From NCBI GenBank assembly GCA_022840405.1, contig JALHJR010000031.1, positions 1-27,894 on the forward strand: a stretch of DNA of 27,894 nt, written 5' to 3'. The notes under the pieces were generated by a model. The model was not told the DNA's origin. It searched no databases and saw nothing but the letters and a program-made list of their open reading frames with translations. Origin of the DNA: Tepidanaerobacter acetatoxydans_A (GTDB taxonomy: Bacteria; Bacillota; Thermosediminibacteria; Thermosediminibacterales; Tepidanaerobacteraceae). Of this stretch, positions 7,270 through 15,518 are shown piece by piece; positions within the stretch are counted from its first letter, which is position 1, and every line of letters starts with the position of its first letter. The translations under genes and the position numbers were made by a program.

Positions 7270-8949
7270 TCATATATTCATAGAAGCTTTATATTCACCG
7301 AAAACATCACGTAGAATATTGCATATTTCTCCTAAAGTGCAATATGCTTTAACACATTTGATTATTACAGGCATAAGATTTTTTTCTGTTTTTGCACAAT
7401 CGGTAAGTTCTTTCAATGCTGCCTCTACTGCTAAGTTATCTCTTGATGCTTTCAATTCGTCAATTCTTGCTTCCTGTAATTTGCCAACAGCAGGATTTAC
7501 CCTAAGTAAGCCTTTAACCGGCTCTTCTTCAACCTGGAATTTATTTACGCCTACAACAATTTTTCTGCCTGATTCAATTGCCATTTGATAATCATAAGCA
7601 CTATTCTGAATCTCTTGCTGCATAAATCCTTTTTCAATAGCTTTAGGTGCACCACCAAGCTTATCTATTTTTTCGATATACTCTTGAGCTTTTTGTTCTA
7701 TGGTATTTGTCAAGTATTCTATATAATAAGAGCCTGCTAATGGATCAATAGTTTCAGTAACTCCACTTTCGTAAGCAATTATTTGTTGTGTCCTGAGAGC
7801 TATTCTCACAGAATCCTCCACAGGTAATGCTAAAGCTTCATCTCTTGAGTTGGTATGAAGTGATTGAGTACCTCCTAAGACAGAGGCTAATGCTTGTATA
7901 GCCACCCTAACAATATTATTATCCGGTTGTTGAGCCGTCAAAGCAGAACCTGCAGTTTGGGTATGAAATCTGAGCATCATTGACTTTGGATTTTGTGCTT
8001 TGAATCGCTGTTTCATAATTTTAGCCCATAACCTTCTTGCTGCTCGGAATTTGGCTACTTCCTCAAATAAATCATTATGTGCATTAAAGAAAAATGAAAG
8101 TCTTGGCGCAAAGTCGTCAATTGAAAGACCTGCCTTTAAGGCAGCTTCAATATAGGCTATACCATCAGAAAGCGTAAAAGCTACTTCTTGAATGGCCGTT
8201 GCTCCAGCTTCGCGTATGTGATATCCACTAATGCTAATAGTGTTCCATTTGGGCATATGTATTGAGCAAAATTCAAAAATGTTTGTAATAAGTCGCATTG
8301 ATGGTTCAGGCGGAAAAATGTATGTACCTCTTGCTACATACTCCTTTAATATATCATTTTGAATAGTACCAGAAAGCTTATCAGGTGCTATACCTTGTTT
8401 TTCCCCAAGAGATATATACATGGCCAGTAGTATAGCAGCCGGTGCATTGATTGTCATTGAAGTGCTTACTTTATCTAAGGGAATTCCTTCAAAAAGAATT
8501 TCCATATCCTTTAATGAATCAATTGCTACGCCAACTTTTCCAACTTCACCTCTTGATAATGGATGGTCTGAGTCATATCCCATCTGCGTTGGCAGGTCAA
8601 AAGCTACACTTAGGCCAGTTTGACCTTGTGATAGTAAAAATTTATACCTTTTATTAGATTCTTCGGCAGTTCCAAAACCCGCATATTGACGCATAGTCCA
8701 TAGTCGGCCTCTATACATAGTGGGATATATTCCGCGAGTATAAGGATAATCACCTGGAAAACCTAAATCTCTTAAATAATCTAATTCTTGTATATCTAAT
8801 TCTGTATACAATCTTTCAATTTCAATATCTGATCCAGTTAAGAACTTTTCATATCTTTCATGCCCTTTGTCTAAAACCTTATTCAGTATTTTTTCTTCCC
8901 ATTCCTTTTTATGCTTAGCAAGGTTATCGAGGGACTCTTTATCTGCCAT
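7270..8949 (-). CDS. mcmA1: Methylmalonyl-CoA mutase large (catalytic) subunit
   Basis: A 559-residue TIM-barrel subunit catalysing the radical rearrangement between succinyl-CoA and (R)-methylmalonyl-CoA. The substrate-channel block TMRQYAGFGTAEESN with Tyr at residue 89, QGQTGLSVAFDLPTQMGYD, ISGYHIREAG and RFHTQTAGSALTAQQP are characteristic. The Tyr in YAGF favours methylmalonyl-CoA over isobutyryl-CoA mutases, where this position is usually Phe. It lacks the B12 domain, supplied by the next gene. The ATG at 8947-8949 follows AGGAGGG by about 7 bases. It is the first gene of the run that ends with oadA. In this setting the net direction is probably succinyl-CoA to methylmalonyl-CoA. Confidence 0.96.
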   Translation of the reverse strand: MADKESLDNLAKHKKEWEEKILNKVLDKGHERYEKFLTGSDIEIERLYTELDIQELDYLRDLGFPGDYPYTRGIYPTMYRGRLWTMRQYAGFGTAEESNKRYKFLLSQGQTGLSVAFDLPTQMGYDSDHPLSRGEVGKVGVAIDSLKDMEILFEGIPLDKVSTSMTINAPAAILLAMYISLGEKQGIAPDKLSGTIQNDILKEYVARGTYIFPPEPSMRLITNIFEFCSIHMPKWNTISISGYHIREAGATAIQEVAFTLSDGIAYIEAALKAGLSIDDFAPRLSFFFNAHNDLFEEVAKFRAARRLWAKIMKQRFKAQNPKSMMLRFHTQTAGSALTAQQPDNNIVRVAIQALASVLGGTQSLHTNSRDEALALPVEDSVRIALRTQQIIAYESGVTETIDPLAGSYYIEYLTNTIEQKAQEYIEKIDKLGGAPKAIEKGFMQQEIQNSAYDYQMAIESGRKIVVGVNKFQVEEEPVKGLLRVNPAVGKLQEARIDELKASRDNLAVEAALKELTDCAKTEKNLMPVIIKCVKAYCTLGEICNILRDVFGEYKASMNI

Positions 8950-8990
8950 AACACTGCCCTCCTATATTTTTCTTAAACTTCTTTAAATAT

Positions 8991-9017
8991 AGTATAATAC
9001 TTTCTAGAAAAAGGCAA
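8991..9017 (-). promoter_or_regulatory. Possible promoter of the mutase-decarboxylase run
   Basis: On the minus strand TTGCCT (9012-9017) and TATACT (8991-8996) are separated by 15 bases, shorter than ideal. They lie between the gdh terminator and the mutase start, the only place a promoter for this run could be. This is a weak call based on position and partial consensus. Confidence 0.35.
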
Positions 9018-9075
9018 TAAAATAAATTGTATTTAAAATATGTGCTAAGTTTATCATTCAAAATTAATCTGTAAT

Positions 9076-9099
9076 ATCCCCGCCGTTTAAAGCGGGGAT
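9076..9099 (-). terminator. Hairpin terminator after glutamate dehydrogenase
   Basis: A perfect 8-bp GC-rich stem (ATCCCCGC at 9076-9083 with GCGGGGAT at 9092-9099, 8-base loop) lies 11 bases beyond the gdh stop. The minus-strand sequence after it is AT-rich but lacks a clean T run, so termination may be partial. It divides the kor-gdh genes from the mutase genes. Confidence 0.7.
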
Positions 9100-9109
9100 A
9101 AATAATTTA

Positions 9110-10375
9110 TTATATTCGACCCCTCATTTTCATATTATCTGCGATGCGTTTAATTGCCACTAAGTAAGCTGCTTGCCTCAAACTTACATTATTATGTTTA
9201 TGCATATTATAAACATCGTCAAAGGCGTTTATTAAAATAGGCTCTAATTTACTATTAACCTCTTCTTCAGTCCAATAAAAACTCATTAAATTTTGGACCC
9301 ATTCGAAATATGATGCAGTAACACCGCCAGCATTGCAAAGAATATCAGGGAATATAGGAATTCCTTTTTTAGCAAGGATCTTATCAGCCTCAGGTGTAGT
9401 AGGACCATTAGCTGCTTCAACTATAAATTTAGCTTTTATTTTTGGTGCATTGTTTTCATTTATTGCATTTTCAAGAGCTGCCGGGATAAATATATCAATA
9501 TTTTCCAAAGCCCAAAAATCATTAAGGCTTATCCTTTTTGCATCGGGGAAGTTTACAATAGTACCATTTTCAGCTTTATAATCGAATAGTTTCTCTATAT
9601 CAAGACCATTTTCATTATAAAGTGCATATGTTCCTATTGTTTTATCCCATTCTCCTATAGAAACAATTTTTGCTCCATTTTTACTGCAGTACAAAGATGT
9701 ATAACTACCTACGTTGCCAAAGCCCTGGATAGCTATCCTAACATTAGTCATATCCATATTCATTGCGTCACATGCTTTTTTGACGGCCACTGTTACACCG
9801 AATCCGGTTGCTTGAGTTCTTCCTTGAGAACCACCTAATGAAATTGGTTTTCCCGTAACTACGCCAGGAACATTATAACCCTTTAACATGCTGAATTCAT
9901 CCATGAACCAAGCCATGATTTGAGCATTTGTATTTACATCTGGTGCTGGAATGTCTTTTTCAGGTCCTACTACTGTATTGATTGCCCTTAGATAGCCTCG
10001 AGTTAATCTTTCAAGTTCCCCTTTTGATAAATCGGCAGGATTGCAACAAACTCCTCCTTTAGCTCCACCATAAGGGATTCCAACAACAGCACATTTGAAT
10101 GTCATCCACATGGATAAGCCTTTTACTTCATCTAAACATACATCTGGATGGTATCTAAATCCGCCTTTTGCTGGCCCCATAATGGTACAATGTTGCGCTC
10201 GATATCCCGTAAAGGTTTTTATTGTACCATCATCCATTTTTACGGGAATTTGGACTATAAGCACTCTTTCAGGTTCTTTTAGTAGTTCATAGAAGGAATC
10301 CTCTAACCCAAGTTTTTCACATGCGAATTTAATTTCTTGTTGAACAGATTCAACTGGATTTATAGTTTTAGACAT
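9110..10375 (-). CDS. gdhA: Glutamate dehydrogenase (Glu/Leu/Phe/Val family)
   Basis: A 421-residue enzyme that oxidatively deaminates glutamate to 2-oxoglutarate. The N-terminal catalytic domain has GPAKGGFRYHPDV, KCAVVGIPYGGAKGG with the catalytic lysine, and DIPAPDVNTNAQIMAWFMDE; the dinucleotide-binding domain has IQGFGNVGSY (GxGxxG). The length matches the roughly 420-residue bacterial and archaeal hexameric enzymes. The ATG at 10373-10375 follows AGGGAG by 8 bases and is only about 30 bases after the gamma subunit of the 2-oxoacid:ferredoxin oxidoreductase, so the two activities are probably co-transcribed. This points to glutamate fermentation. I cannot settle NAD versus NADP preference. 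A branched-chain amino acid dehydrogenase is less likely, because length and active-site blocks match glutamate dehydrogenases. Confidence 0.93.
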   Translation of the reverse strand: MSKTINPVESVQQEIKFACEKLGLEDSFYELLKEPERVLIVQIPVKMDDGTIKTFTGYRAQHCTIMGPAKGGFRYHPDVCLDEVKGLSMWMTFKCAVVGIPYGGAKGGVCCNPADLSKGELERLTRGYLRAINTVVGPEKDIPAPDVNTNAQIMAWFMDEFSMLKGYNVPGVVTGKPISLGGSQGRTQATGFGVTVAVKKACDAMNMDMTNVRIAIQGFGNVGSYTSLYCSKNGAKIVSIGEWDKTIGTYALYNENGLDIEKLFDYKAENGTIVNFPDAKRISLNDFWALENIDIFIPAALENAINENNAPKIKAKFIVEAANGPTTPEADKILAKKGIPIFPDILCNAGGVTASYFEWVQNLMSFYWTEEEVNSKLEPILINAFDDVYNMHKHNNVSLRQAAYLVAIKRIADNMKMRGRI

Positions 10376-10404
10376 TAATAAAACTCCCTTCTTTTTTTAA
10401 ATAT

Positions 10405-10938
10405 TTATTTAGATTTTCCCAACTCAAACCCCTTATATAAAGCCATTTTGTTTAATTCTTCGGTGCCCTGTGGAACTCTATCTAATACAGCTTTTTCTAT
10501 GGATTCCTTTGAAACCACCTCAGTAGCCTGTATTAATGCTCCTAAAGCAACTATGTTAGCAACAATGACCTTACCAATTTTTTCTTGGGCGCTCTTTAAT
10601 ATTGGAATGCTAAGAATCTTATAAGAATCCTTTGGTTTTTTCATGCTAGCATCTATAATAAGCAGCCCATCTTCTTTTAGATCGTTTTTATATTTATTCA
10701 TCGCTTCTTCGGTTAATGCAAGAAAGACATCCGGTTTAGATACCTTCGGATAATCAATGCTCGTATTGCTTATTATAACTTCTGATCTGCTGGCTCCTCC
10801 ACGGGCTTCCGGACCGTAAGATTGTGATTGCACAGCATTTTTACCATCAAGAATAGCAGCTTCAGCCAATATAATACCTGCCAAAATCAATCCTTGTCCT
10901 CCAGAGCCCCCTAATCTTATTTCTATTCTTTCATTCAT
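10405..10938 (-). CDS. korC: 2-oxoacid:ferredoxin oxidoreductase gamma subunit
   Basis: A 177-residue catalytic-gamma domain protein typical of 2-oxoglutarate/2-oxoisovalerate:ferredoxin oxidoreductases. It begins with EIRLGGSGGQGLILAG and has SQSYGPEARGGASRSEVIIS, both hallmarks of the family. Its ATG (10936-10938) overlaps the end of the beta-subunit gene by 8 bases, implying coupled translation. Together with the ferredoxin-like, alpha and beta genes it forms a complete four-subunit enzyme. Confidence 0.93.
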   Translation of the reverse strand: MNERIEIRLGGSGGQGLILAGIILAEAAILDGKNAVQSQSYGPEARGGASRSEVIISNTSIDYPKVSKPDVFLALTEEAMNKYKNDLKEDGLLIIDASMKKPKDSYKILSIPILKSAQEKIGKVIVANIVALGALIQATEVVSKESIEKAVLDRVPQGTEELNKMALYKGFELGKSK

Positions 10939-11758
10939 TTTGTCTTCCCCCTTGAGCCTTTTTTATGACTCTTTCGTATTCTTCTGTATATTCGGGAGCT
11001 TGTTCTTCGTAAAATTCTCCAATAATAATTTTATCGGAAAGTTCTTCAGATGACAGTTTTGCTGCAGTTCTTGCCGTGATTGACATTTCACGAATTTTTT
11101 CCATCATAACTACGGGCGACCCCATTTTGTTTCTACGGCCAAAATATGTTGGACATATATCTACTGCATCTATCAGCGAAAAACCTTTATGTTTCAGAGC
11201 TTTTTCAATCAATTTTATTAGTTGCGGAACATGGTAAACCGTTCCTCTTGCTACATAAGTAGCTCCAGCAGCCTGAGCTAATTTGCATAAATCAAAGTTT
11301 CTATCTATATTTCCGTATGGTGCCGTAGTTGCAAATGCTCCCTTAGGTGTCATAGGGGAATATTGTCCGCTAGTCATGCCATAAATACTGTTGTTAAAGA
11401 CTACTGTAGTAATATCAATATTTCTTCGAGCTGCATGAATAAAATGATTACCGCCTATTGCCGAACAGTCCCCATCGCCTGTAAGCACAATAATCTTTAG
11501 TTCAGGGTTTGCCATTTTAATACCGGTAGCAAAAGCTAGAGCACGACCATGAGTTGTATGTAAAGTATTGAAATTTAAATATCCTGGAGCTCTGGAAGAA
11601 CAACCAATTCCAGATACTATACATATTTTATTCTGCTCTAGTTTTAGATTATCGATAGCACGAACAACTGCTCCGGTTATGATACCATGCCCACAACCGG
11701 GACACCATATATGTGGAAGTTTATCTTTTCTAAAATATTTTTCTAATTCTTTACGCAT
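10931..11758 (-). CDS. korB: 2-oxoacid:ferredoxin oxidoreductase beta subunit (TPP-binding)
   Basis: A 275-residue thiamin-diphosphate subunit. WCPGCGHG near the N-terminus, the TPP/Mg motif GDGDCSAIGGNHFIHAARRN and the downstream NNSIYGMTSGQYSPMTP are diagnostic. It decarboxylates the 2-oxoacid and passes electrons to ferredoxin, giving the acyl-CoA. The best substrate guess is 2-oxoglutarate, because gdh follows and succinyl-CoA-consuming methylmalonyl-CoA mutase lies next; a 2-oxoisovalerate enzyme cannot be excluded from sequence. The ATG at 11756-11758 overlaps the alpha-subunit stop and follows GGGAGG by about 9 bases. Confidence 0.94.
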   Translation of the reverse strand: MRKELEKYFRKDKLPHIWCPGCGHGIITGAVVRAIDNLKLEQNKICIVSGIGCSSRAPGYLNFNTLHTTHGRALAFATGIKMANPELKIIVLTGDGDCSAIGGNHFIHAARRNIDITTVVFNNSIYGMTSGQYSPMTPKGAFATTAPYGNIDRNFDLCKLAQAAGATYVARGTVYHVPQLIKLIEKALKHKGFSLIDAVDICPTYFGRRNKMGSPVVMMEKIREMSITARTAAKLSSEELSDKIIIGEFYEEQAPEYTEEYERVIKKAQGGRQNE

Positions 11759-12902
11759 ATTCAGCCACCTCCCGGACTTTATCTATAACCTCTTGTGGCG
11801 TAATCAGCTCTCCATTATATTTATTCAAACCATATATTCTAAAAGCTCCTTCAGCGGATGCTTTAACCGTTTCCAACAACTGACCATAGTTCATCTCAGC
11901 CACTATTAGGGTATTAGTGGATGATTGCATCAATTCTTCAATAGCTATATGCGCAAAAGGCCATATGGTTTTCAATCTTAGCATTCCAATTTTAAATCCT
12001 TCTTGCCTTAAAATTCTTATTGCACTTAACACCGAACGTGCCGTAGAACCAAAAGTCACTATAACAGTTTTGGCATCTTCCACATACAGTTTCTCATATT
12101 CAATAATATCACCAATATTATTATCAATCTTATTCATCAATCTGTTTAGCAAGTTCTCGGTAACTTTTGGATTAGTAGATGGAAATCCGGAAATATCATG
12201 AATTAGTCCTGTCACATGAAAAGGTATTCCGTCTCCGAAATTTGCCATAGGTGGAATTCCATCACCATCATAATCCATATATGGTTTATAGTCAGATAAA
12301 GTTGATGTAACCTGCTTTCGATTTATTATATTGATACATGATTCCTCTGGTAATTCTACTCTTTCTCTCATATGTGCCACAACTTCGTCCATGAGCAAGA
12401 TACAAGGAACTCTATACTTCTCCGATAAGTTAAAAGCCCTTATTGTCATATCATATACTTCTCTTACTGAAGATGGAGATATAACTATAATCGGATGATC
12501 GCCATGTGTTCCCCATCTGGTTTGCATAACGTCACCTTGAGCCGGTAATGTTGGTAGGCCCGTGCTCGGCCCTCCTCTTTGGACATTTACTACAACACAA
12601 GGCACTTCAGTAAGACAAGCAAATCCAATATTTTCTTGTTTCAGTGAAAAACCTGGTCCGCTTGTTGCAGTCATAGCCTTCAGACCTGCAAGCGATGCTC
12701 CTACTACTGCTCCCATGCTAGCTAATTCATCTTCCATCTGTATAAATTTCCCTCCTACCTTCGGAAGCTTTTCAGCTGCAATTTCGGCAATTTCAGTGGA
12801 AGGCGTTATCGGGTACCCTGCAAAAAAACGCATACCTGCTGCTAAAGCCCCTTCAACACAAGCTTCGTTACCTTGCATGAGCATGATTTTTCTAGTCAAC
12901 AT
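11751..12902 (-). CDS. korA: 2-oxoacid:ferredoxin oxidoreductase alpha subunit
   Basis: A subunit of about 383 residues holding the pyrimidine-binding domain of the thiamin diphosphate site. Visible blocks are QGNEACVEGALAAGMRFFAG, YPITPSTEIAE, MEDELASMGAVVGASLAG, ATSGPGFSLKQENIGFA and VNVQRGGPSTGLPTLPAQGD. Candidate starts are GTG at 12908, inside the GGAGGTG ribosome binding site, and ATG at 12900-12902, 5 bases after GGAGG; I chose the ATG. It overlaps the end of the ferredoxin gene by 11 bases. Order D-A-B-C is standard for these oxidoreductases. Confidence 0.94.
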   Translation of the reverse strand: MLTRKIMLMQGNEACVEGALAAGMRFFAGYPITPSTEIAEIAAEKLPKVGGKFIQMEDELASMGAVVGASLAGLKAMTATSGPGFSLKQENIGFACLTEVPCVVVNVQRGGPSTGLPTLPAQGDVMQTRWGTHGDHPIIVISPSSVREVYDMTIRAFNLSEKYRVPCILLMDEVVAHMRERVELPEESCINIINRKQVTSTLSDYKPYMDYDGDGIPPMANFGDGIPFHVTGLIHDISGFPSTNPKVTENLLNRLMNKIDNNIGDIIEYEKLYVEDAKTVIVTFGSTARSVLSAIRILRQEGFKIGMLRLKTIWPFAHIAIEELMQSSTNTLIVAEMNYGQLLETVKASAEGAFRIYGLNKYNGELITPQEVIDKVREVAEYA

Positions 12903-13098
12903 TTTCACCTCCGACTATTATAGCATAGTCAGGACATCTTAATTCACATAATTTGCAATTATTGCAAGCGTTTTGATTGACTATTATTGGCTTTCCGCCC
13001 TCAGAAAGATAGACTTTCATAGGACAAAATGCTATACATAAACCGCATTTTTTGCAAGCCTTTTCATCAATTGAAATTCTTATACTCTTCTCAGCCAA
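12892..13098 (-). CDS. korD: 2x[4Fe-4S] ferredoxin-like subunit of the 2-oxoacid oxidoreductase
   Basis: A 68-residue protein with two full [4Fe-4S] motifs, CKKCGLCIAFCP and CNNCKLCELRCP, as in the delta subunits of 2-oxoglutarate ferredoxin oxidoreductases. It passes electrons from the TPP subunit to external ferredoxin. Start is TTG at 13096-13098 behind AGGAG with a spacing of 9. It is the first gene of the kor-gdh run; the 132 bases upstream are AT-rich, and I found no convincing -35/-10 pair there. Confidence 0.93.
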   Translation of the reverse strand: MAEKSIRISIDEKACKKCGLCIAFCPMKVYLSEGGKPIIVNQNACNNCKLCELRCPDYAIIVGGENVD

Positions 13099-13230
13099 GC
13101 CGTTTCACTCCTGTGTAATTCTATTTTTGTAATTGTCTAAATTAATATAATATCTATCGGATAGTTACTCTTTGTTTTGATTTAATAATAATTCGACACA
13201 AGTATTAATAATCCTGCATAAATACATATA

Positions 13231-14055
13231 TTACTCATATTGTAGAAATTTTTTTATTGCTTTTAATTTATAGAAATAATTCAAAGGGACATCGAAACTT
13301 CCTAAGAGAAGGGGGTTTTCTCCGTGAGAGTCCGAACCTCCGGTCAATAATAAATTATTGTCAAGAGCTAACCGAGTGTAGTAATCTACTTGAGCCTTGT
13401 TATGGTTTTTATGAATCACCTCAATACCCATAATTCCATAGGAAATCAATTCATTAATAATACTGTCGTCTTCCAGTAGCCCCGGATGAGCAAGGACTGG
13501 GATACCGCTGCTTTGCTTTATTATATCAATAGCACTAAAAGGAGTTAACTTTTCCTTTGGCACATATGCAGGTTTCCCCTTGCTTAGATAATCCTTAAAT
13601 GCCTCTTGAACTGAGCAAACATAACCTTTTTCTACTAACACTAAAGCAACATGAGGCCTTCCTAAAGAAGTTCCCTTTGATTTAGCACATACATCCTCAA
13701 TAGATATATCAATGCCCATATTTTTAAGCTTTGCTATAATTTTATCAACCCTTTTCATTCTCTTTTGTTGGAAACTTAAGAGAACTGTCTTTAAGTTCGA
13801 ATCATTATAGTCAATATAATATCCTAAAATATGTACTTCTTCACTATTCCAATCAGTGCTCAATTCAACGCCCGGAACAATCTCAAATTCTGTATAGTTC
13901 TTTGCCTTATTTAATGCCGGCCTTATGCCATCAACAGTATCATGATCTGTAATTGCTATGGCTTTTAAATTAAGCTTTATAGCCTTGTTAACAACTTGTT
14001 CAGGTGTAAGTAACCCATCTGAAAAAGTTGTATGAATATGAAGATCTATGCACAT
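13231..14055 (-). CDS. PHP-domain phosphoesterase (YciV/TrpH type)
   Basis: A 274-residue polymerase-and-histidinol-phosphatase domain protein. Metal-site motifs occur in family order: DLHIHTTFSDG (residues 4-14), AITDHDTVDG, a Glu in VPGVELST, VLAHPG, and GGSDSHG near the C-terminus. An insertion of about 100 residues after VPGVELS is typical of the YciV/TrpH group, whose studied members are 3',5'-nucleoside bisphosphate or RNA/DNA 5'-exonucleolytic phosphatases; that activity is inferred here. The ATG follows GGAGG by 7 bases. It is separated from spoVS by 243 bases containing a strong hairpin. Confidence 0.88.
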   Translation of the reverse strand: MCIDLHIHTTFSDGLLTPEQVVNKAIKLNLKAIAITDHDTVDGIRPALNKAKNYTEFEIVPGVELSTDWNSEEVHILGYYIDYNDSNLKTVLLSFQQKRMKRVDKIIAKLKNMGIDISIEDVCAKSKGTSLGRPHVALVLVEKGYVCSVQEAFKDYLSKGKPAYVPKEKLTPFSAIDIIKQSSGIPVLAHPGLLEDDSIINELISYGIMGIEVIHKNHNKAQVDYYTRLALDNNLLLTGGSDSHGENPLLLGSFDVPLNYFYKLKAIKKFLQYE

Positions 14056-14109
14056 GTATAAGCCTCCGCATTTGTAAAGAAAAACTAATATTTTTTAAAA
14101 TAAATATAG

Positions 14110-14145
14110 GCGGCATTCAAGCTTATTAATAAAGCTAAATGCCGC
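14110..14145 (-). terminator. Hairpin between spoVS and the PHP gene
   Basis: GCGGCATT (14110-14117) pairs perfectly with AATGCCGC (14138-14145), and an inner AGCTT/AAGCT pairing extends the stem. On the minus strand it is followed by a U-rich tract (CTATATTTATTTT), so it can terminate spoVS transcription, about 150 bases past its stop. The rest of the 14056-14298 gap is AT-rich with nothing else I can name. Confidence 0.6.
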
Positions 14146-14298
14146 TAGCACCTGTAAAAATTATATTAATAAACACAATCTTTATAAAAGCTGTCAAACT
14201 AAAATTCATTGTTCTTATTATTTATTTTATTTATTGAATAAGTAAATTTATAATTTTTTGTAAGCTGCCAAGTTAAACCTTAAACTAAACCATCCGAA

Positions 14299-14559
14299 CT
14301 AACGAGGTTCAACAATCAGTTTTATTGCTGTCCTTTCTTGGCCGTCAATTTCAATGTCAGTAAAAGCTGGAATGCAAATCAAATCTACACCGCTAGGGGC
14401 AACAAATCCTCTCGCAATAGCTACGGCTTTTACTGCTTGATTTAATGCTCCCGCACCAACCGCTTGAATTTCGGCTCCCCCTCTTTCCCGTAGGACACCT
14501 GCCAGTGCTCCTGCTACCGAATTTGGATTGGATTTAGCTGATACCTTTAACACTTCCAT
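14299..14559 (-). CDS. spoVS: Stage V sporulation protein S
   Basis: An 86-residue Alba-like protein, strongly conserved: MEVLKVSAKSNPNSVAGALA, then AEIQAVGAGALNQAVKA and GVDLICIPAFTDI. In B. subtilis SpoVS is needed for normal sporulation and septation. It is commonly found beside rny and ymdB, as here. The ATG follows GGGAGG by about 9 bases. A candidate sigma-H promoter lies directly upstream, matching the known sigma-H control of spoVS in Bacillus. Its presence is good evidence for a spore-forming lineage, although Thermus-group bacteria also carry homologues. Confidence 0.97.
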   Translation of the reverse strand: MEVLKVSAKSNPNSVAGALAGVLRERGGAEIQAVGAGALNQAVKAVAIARGFVAPSGVDLICIPAFTDIEIDGQERTAIKLIVEPR

Positions 14560-14596
14560 TGTTTAATTCCTCCCTACATAATTTGCTTTTAATATT

Positions 14597-14623
14597 CTAT
14601 TCTATATTTTAATGAAAAATCCT
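14597..14623 (-). promoter_or_regulatory. spoVS: Candidate sigma-H promoter of spoVS
   Basis: Read on the minus strand, AGGATTT (14617-14623) is followed after 11 bases by ATAGAATAG (14597-14605), close to the sigma-H consensus RnAGGAwww-N11/12-RnnGAATww. A second GAAT (14594-14597) has a better local match but a spacing of 16. The downstream gene is sigma-H-dependent in Bacillus. Confidence 0.6.
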
Positions 14624-14643
14624 TGTTTTTTGAAAAAGTTTTA

Positions 14644-14674
14644 AGGGAATATTTTAATTTCATGTTGATTCCCT
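14644..14674 (-). terminator. Possible terminator overlapping the ymdB stop
   Basis: AGGGAAT (14644-14650) and ATTCCCT (14668-14674) form a 7-bp stem around a 17-base loop that contains the ymdB stop codon. On the minus strand it is followed by TAAAACTTTTTC, a moderate T-rich tail. Confidence 0.45.
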
Positions 14675-15445
14675 AATTCTTTGAATTTTCAAAGCCCTTC
14701 CTGTTGATTCATCTATATCTACAATTATTCCATTTATTTCAGCAGGCCCTTTGGCAACTTCAAATCTCACCGGCATTTGAGATATAAATTTGTTTATGAT
14801 TCTTTCTTTCTCTATGCCTAGAACTGAATTGCACGGACCCGTCATTCCAATATCAGTTATATAGGCTGTTCCATTAGTAAGTATCCTTTCATCAGCAGTT
14901 TGTACATGGGTGTGAGTTCCAGCAACTAAAGAAACTCGGCCATCAAGATACCATCCCATAGCTATTTTCTCCGAAGTAGCCTCCGCATGGAAATCCACTA
15001 GAATTACCTTTGTCATGTTTTTCATCTCTTGTATTATTAGATCGGCTGTTTTAAATGGGCAGTCAAGAGGAGGCATAAACGTTCTGCCAGAAATATTTAA
15101 AATACCGATTTTCGTGCCTGCCCCAATTTGAACTATCTGATAACCTTTTCCTGGACTATTCGGATAATTGGCTGGTCTTATTATCCTATTTTCCGTATCT
15201 ATAAAATTAAAAATATCTTTATTATCCCAGACATGATTGCCTGTGGTTATAAAATCAACGCCACTTATAAAAAGCTCTTGCGCAATTTTTTCTGTTATAC
15301 CGTTTCCTCCTGCAGCATTTTCACCATTTGCAATAATAAAATTTACTTCGTATTTCTTTCTTAAAAATAATAGCTTTTCTCTAATTATGGTTCTTCCTGG
15401 TCTGCCTACTATATCTCCAATCATAAATATCCTTAGTACCTTCAA
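14660..15445 (-). CDS. ymdB: YmdB-type metallophosphoesterase (2',3'-cyclic nucleotide phosphodiesterase family)
   Basis: A 261-residue metallophosphoesterase. Dinuclear metal motifs are present: GDIVGRPGR near the start, ANGENAAGG, TTGNHVWDN, VDFHAEATSEK and VAGTHTHVQTADE, with TDIGMTGP downstream. In B. subtilis YmdB is a cyclic-nucleotide phosphodiesterase that influences biofilm, motility and RNA decay, and sits with rny and spoVS. The start is TTG at 15443-15445, 9 bases after AGGAG; an internal ATG seven codons later is possible but has a weaker binding site. It is separated from rny by a strong terminator, so it needs readthrough or its own promoter, which I could not identify. Confidence 0.94.
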   Translation of the reverse strand: MKVLRIFMIGDIVGRPGRTIIREKLLFLRKKYEVNFIIANGENAAGGNGITEKIAQELFISGVDFITTGNHVWDNKDIFNFIDTENRIIRPANYPNSPGKGYQIVQIGAGTKIGILNISGRTFMPPLDCPFKTADLIIQEMKNMTKVILVDFHAEATSEKIAMGWYLDGRVSLVAGTHTHVQTADERILTNGTAYITDIGMTGPCNSVLGIEKERIINKFISQMPVRFEVAKGPAEINGIIVDIDESTGRALKIQRIREST

Positions 15446-15494
15446 TTATTTCAGCTCCTGCATTTATTTTAAATACTTCCTTATGAGTTTTAAA

Positions 15495-15518
15495 AAAGTG
15501 CGCAAAGCTGCGCACTTT
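15495..15518 (-). terminator. Intrinsic terminator at the end of rny
   Basis: A perfect 9-bp stem (AAAGTGCGC at 15495-15503 with GCGCACTTT at 15510-15518, 6-base loop) begins at the rny stop codon and is followed on the minus strand by T residues (CTTTTTT). This is among the clearest terminators in the window. Confidence 0.92.

Noticed and set aside
7256..7273. ATG at 7273 overlapping the mutase large-subunit stop as start of the small subunit
   Set aside because: The ribosome binding site GAGGAG is downstream of it and correctly spaced for the ATG at 7256-7258.
7270..8949. Isobutyryl-CoA or ethylmalonyl-CoA mutase instead of methylmalonyl-CoA mutase
   Set aside because: Tyr in the YAGF substrate motif and the epimerase and decarboxylase neighbours favour methylmalonyl-CoA.
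13154..13164. CTATCGGATAG palindrome upstream of korD as an operator
   Set aside because: Only 5-bp arms, not matched to any known site and without a convincing promoter beside it.
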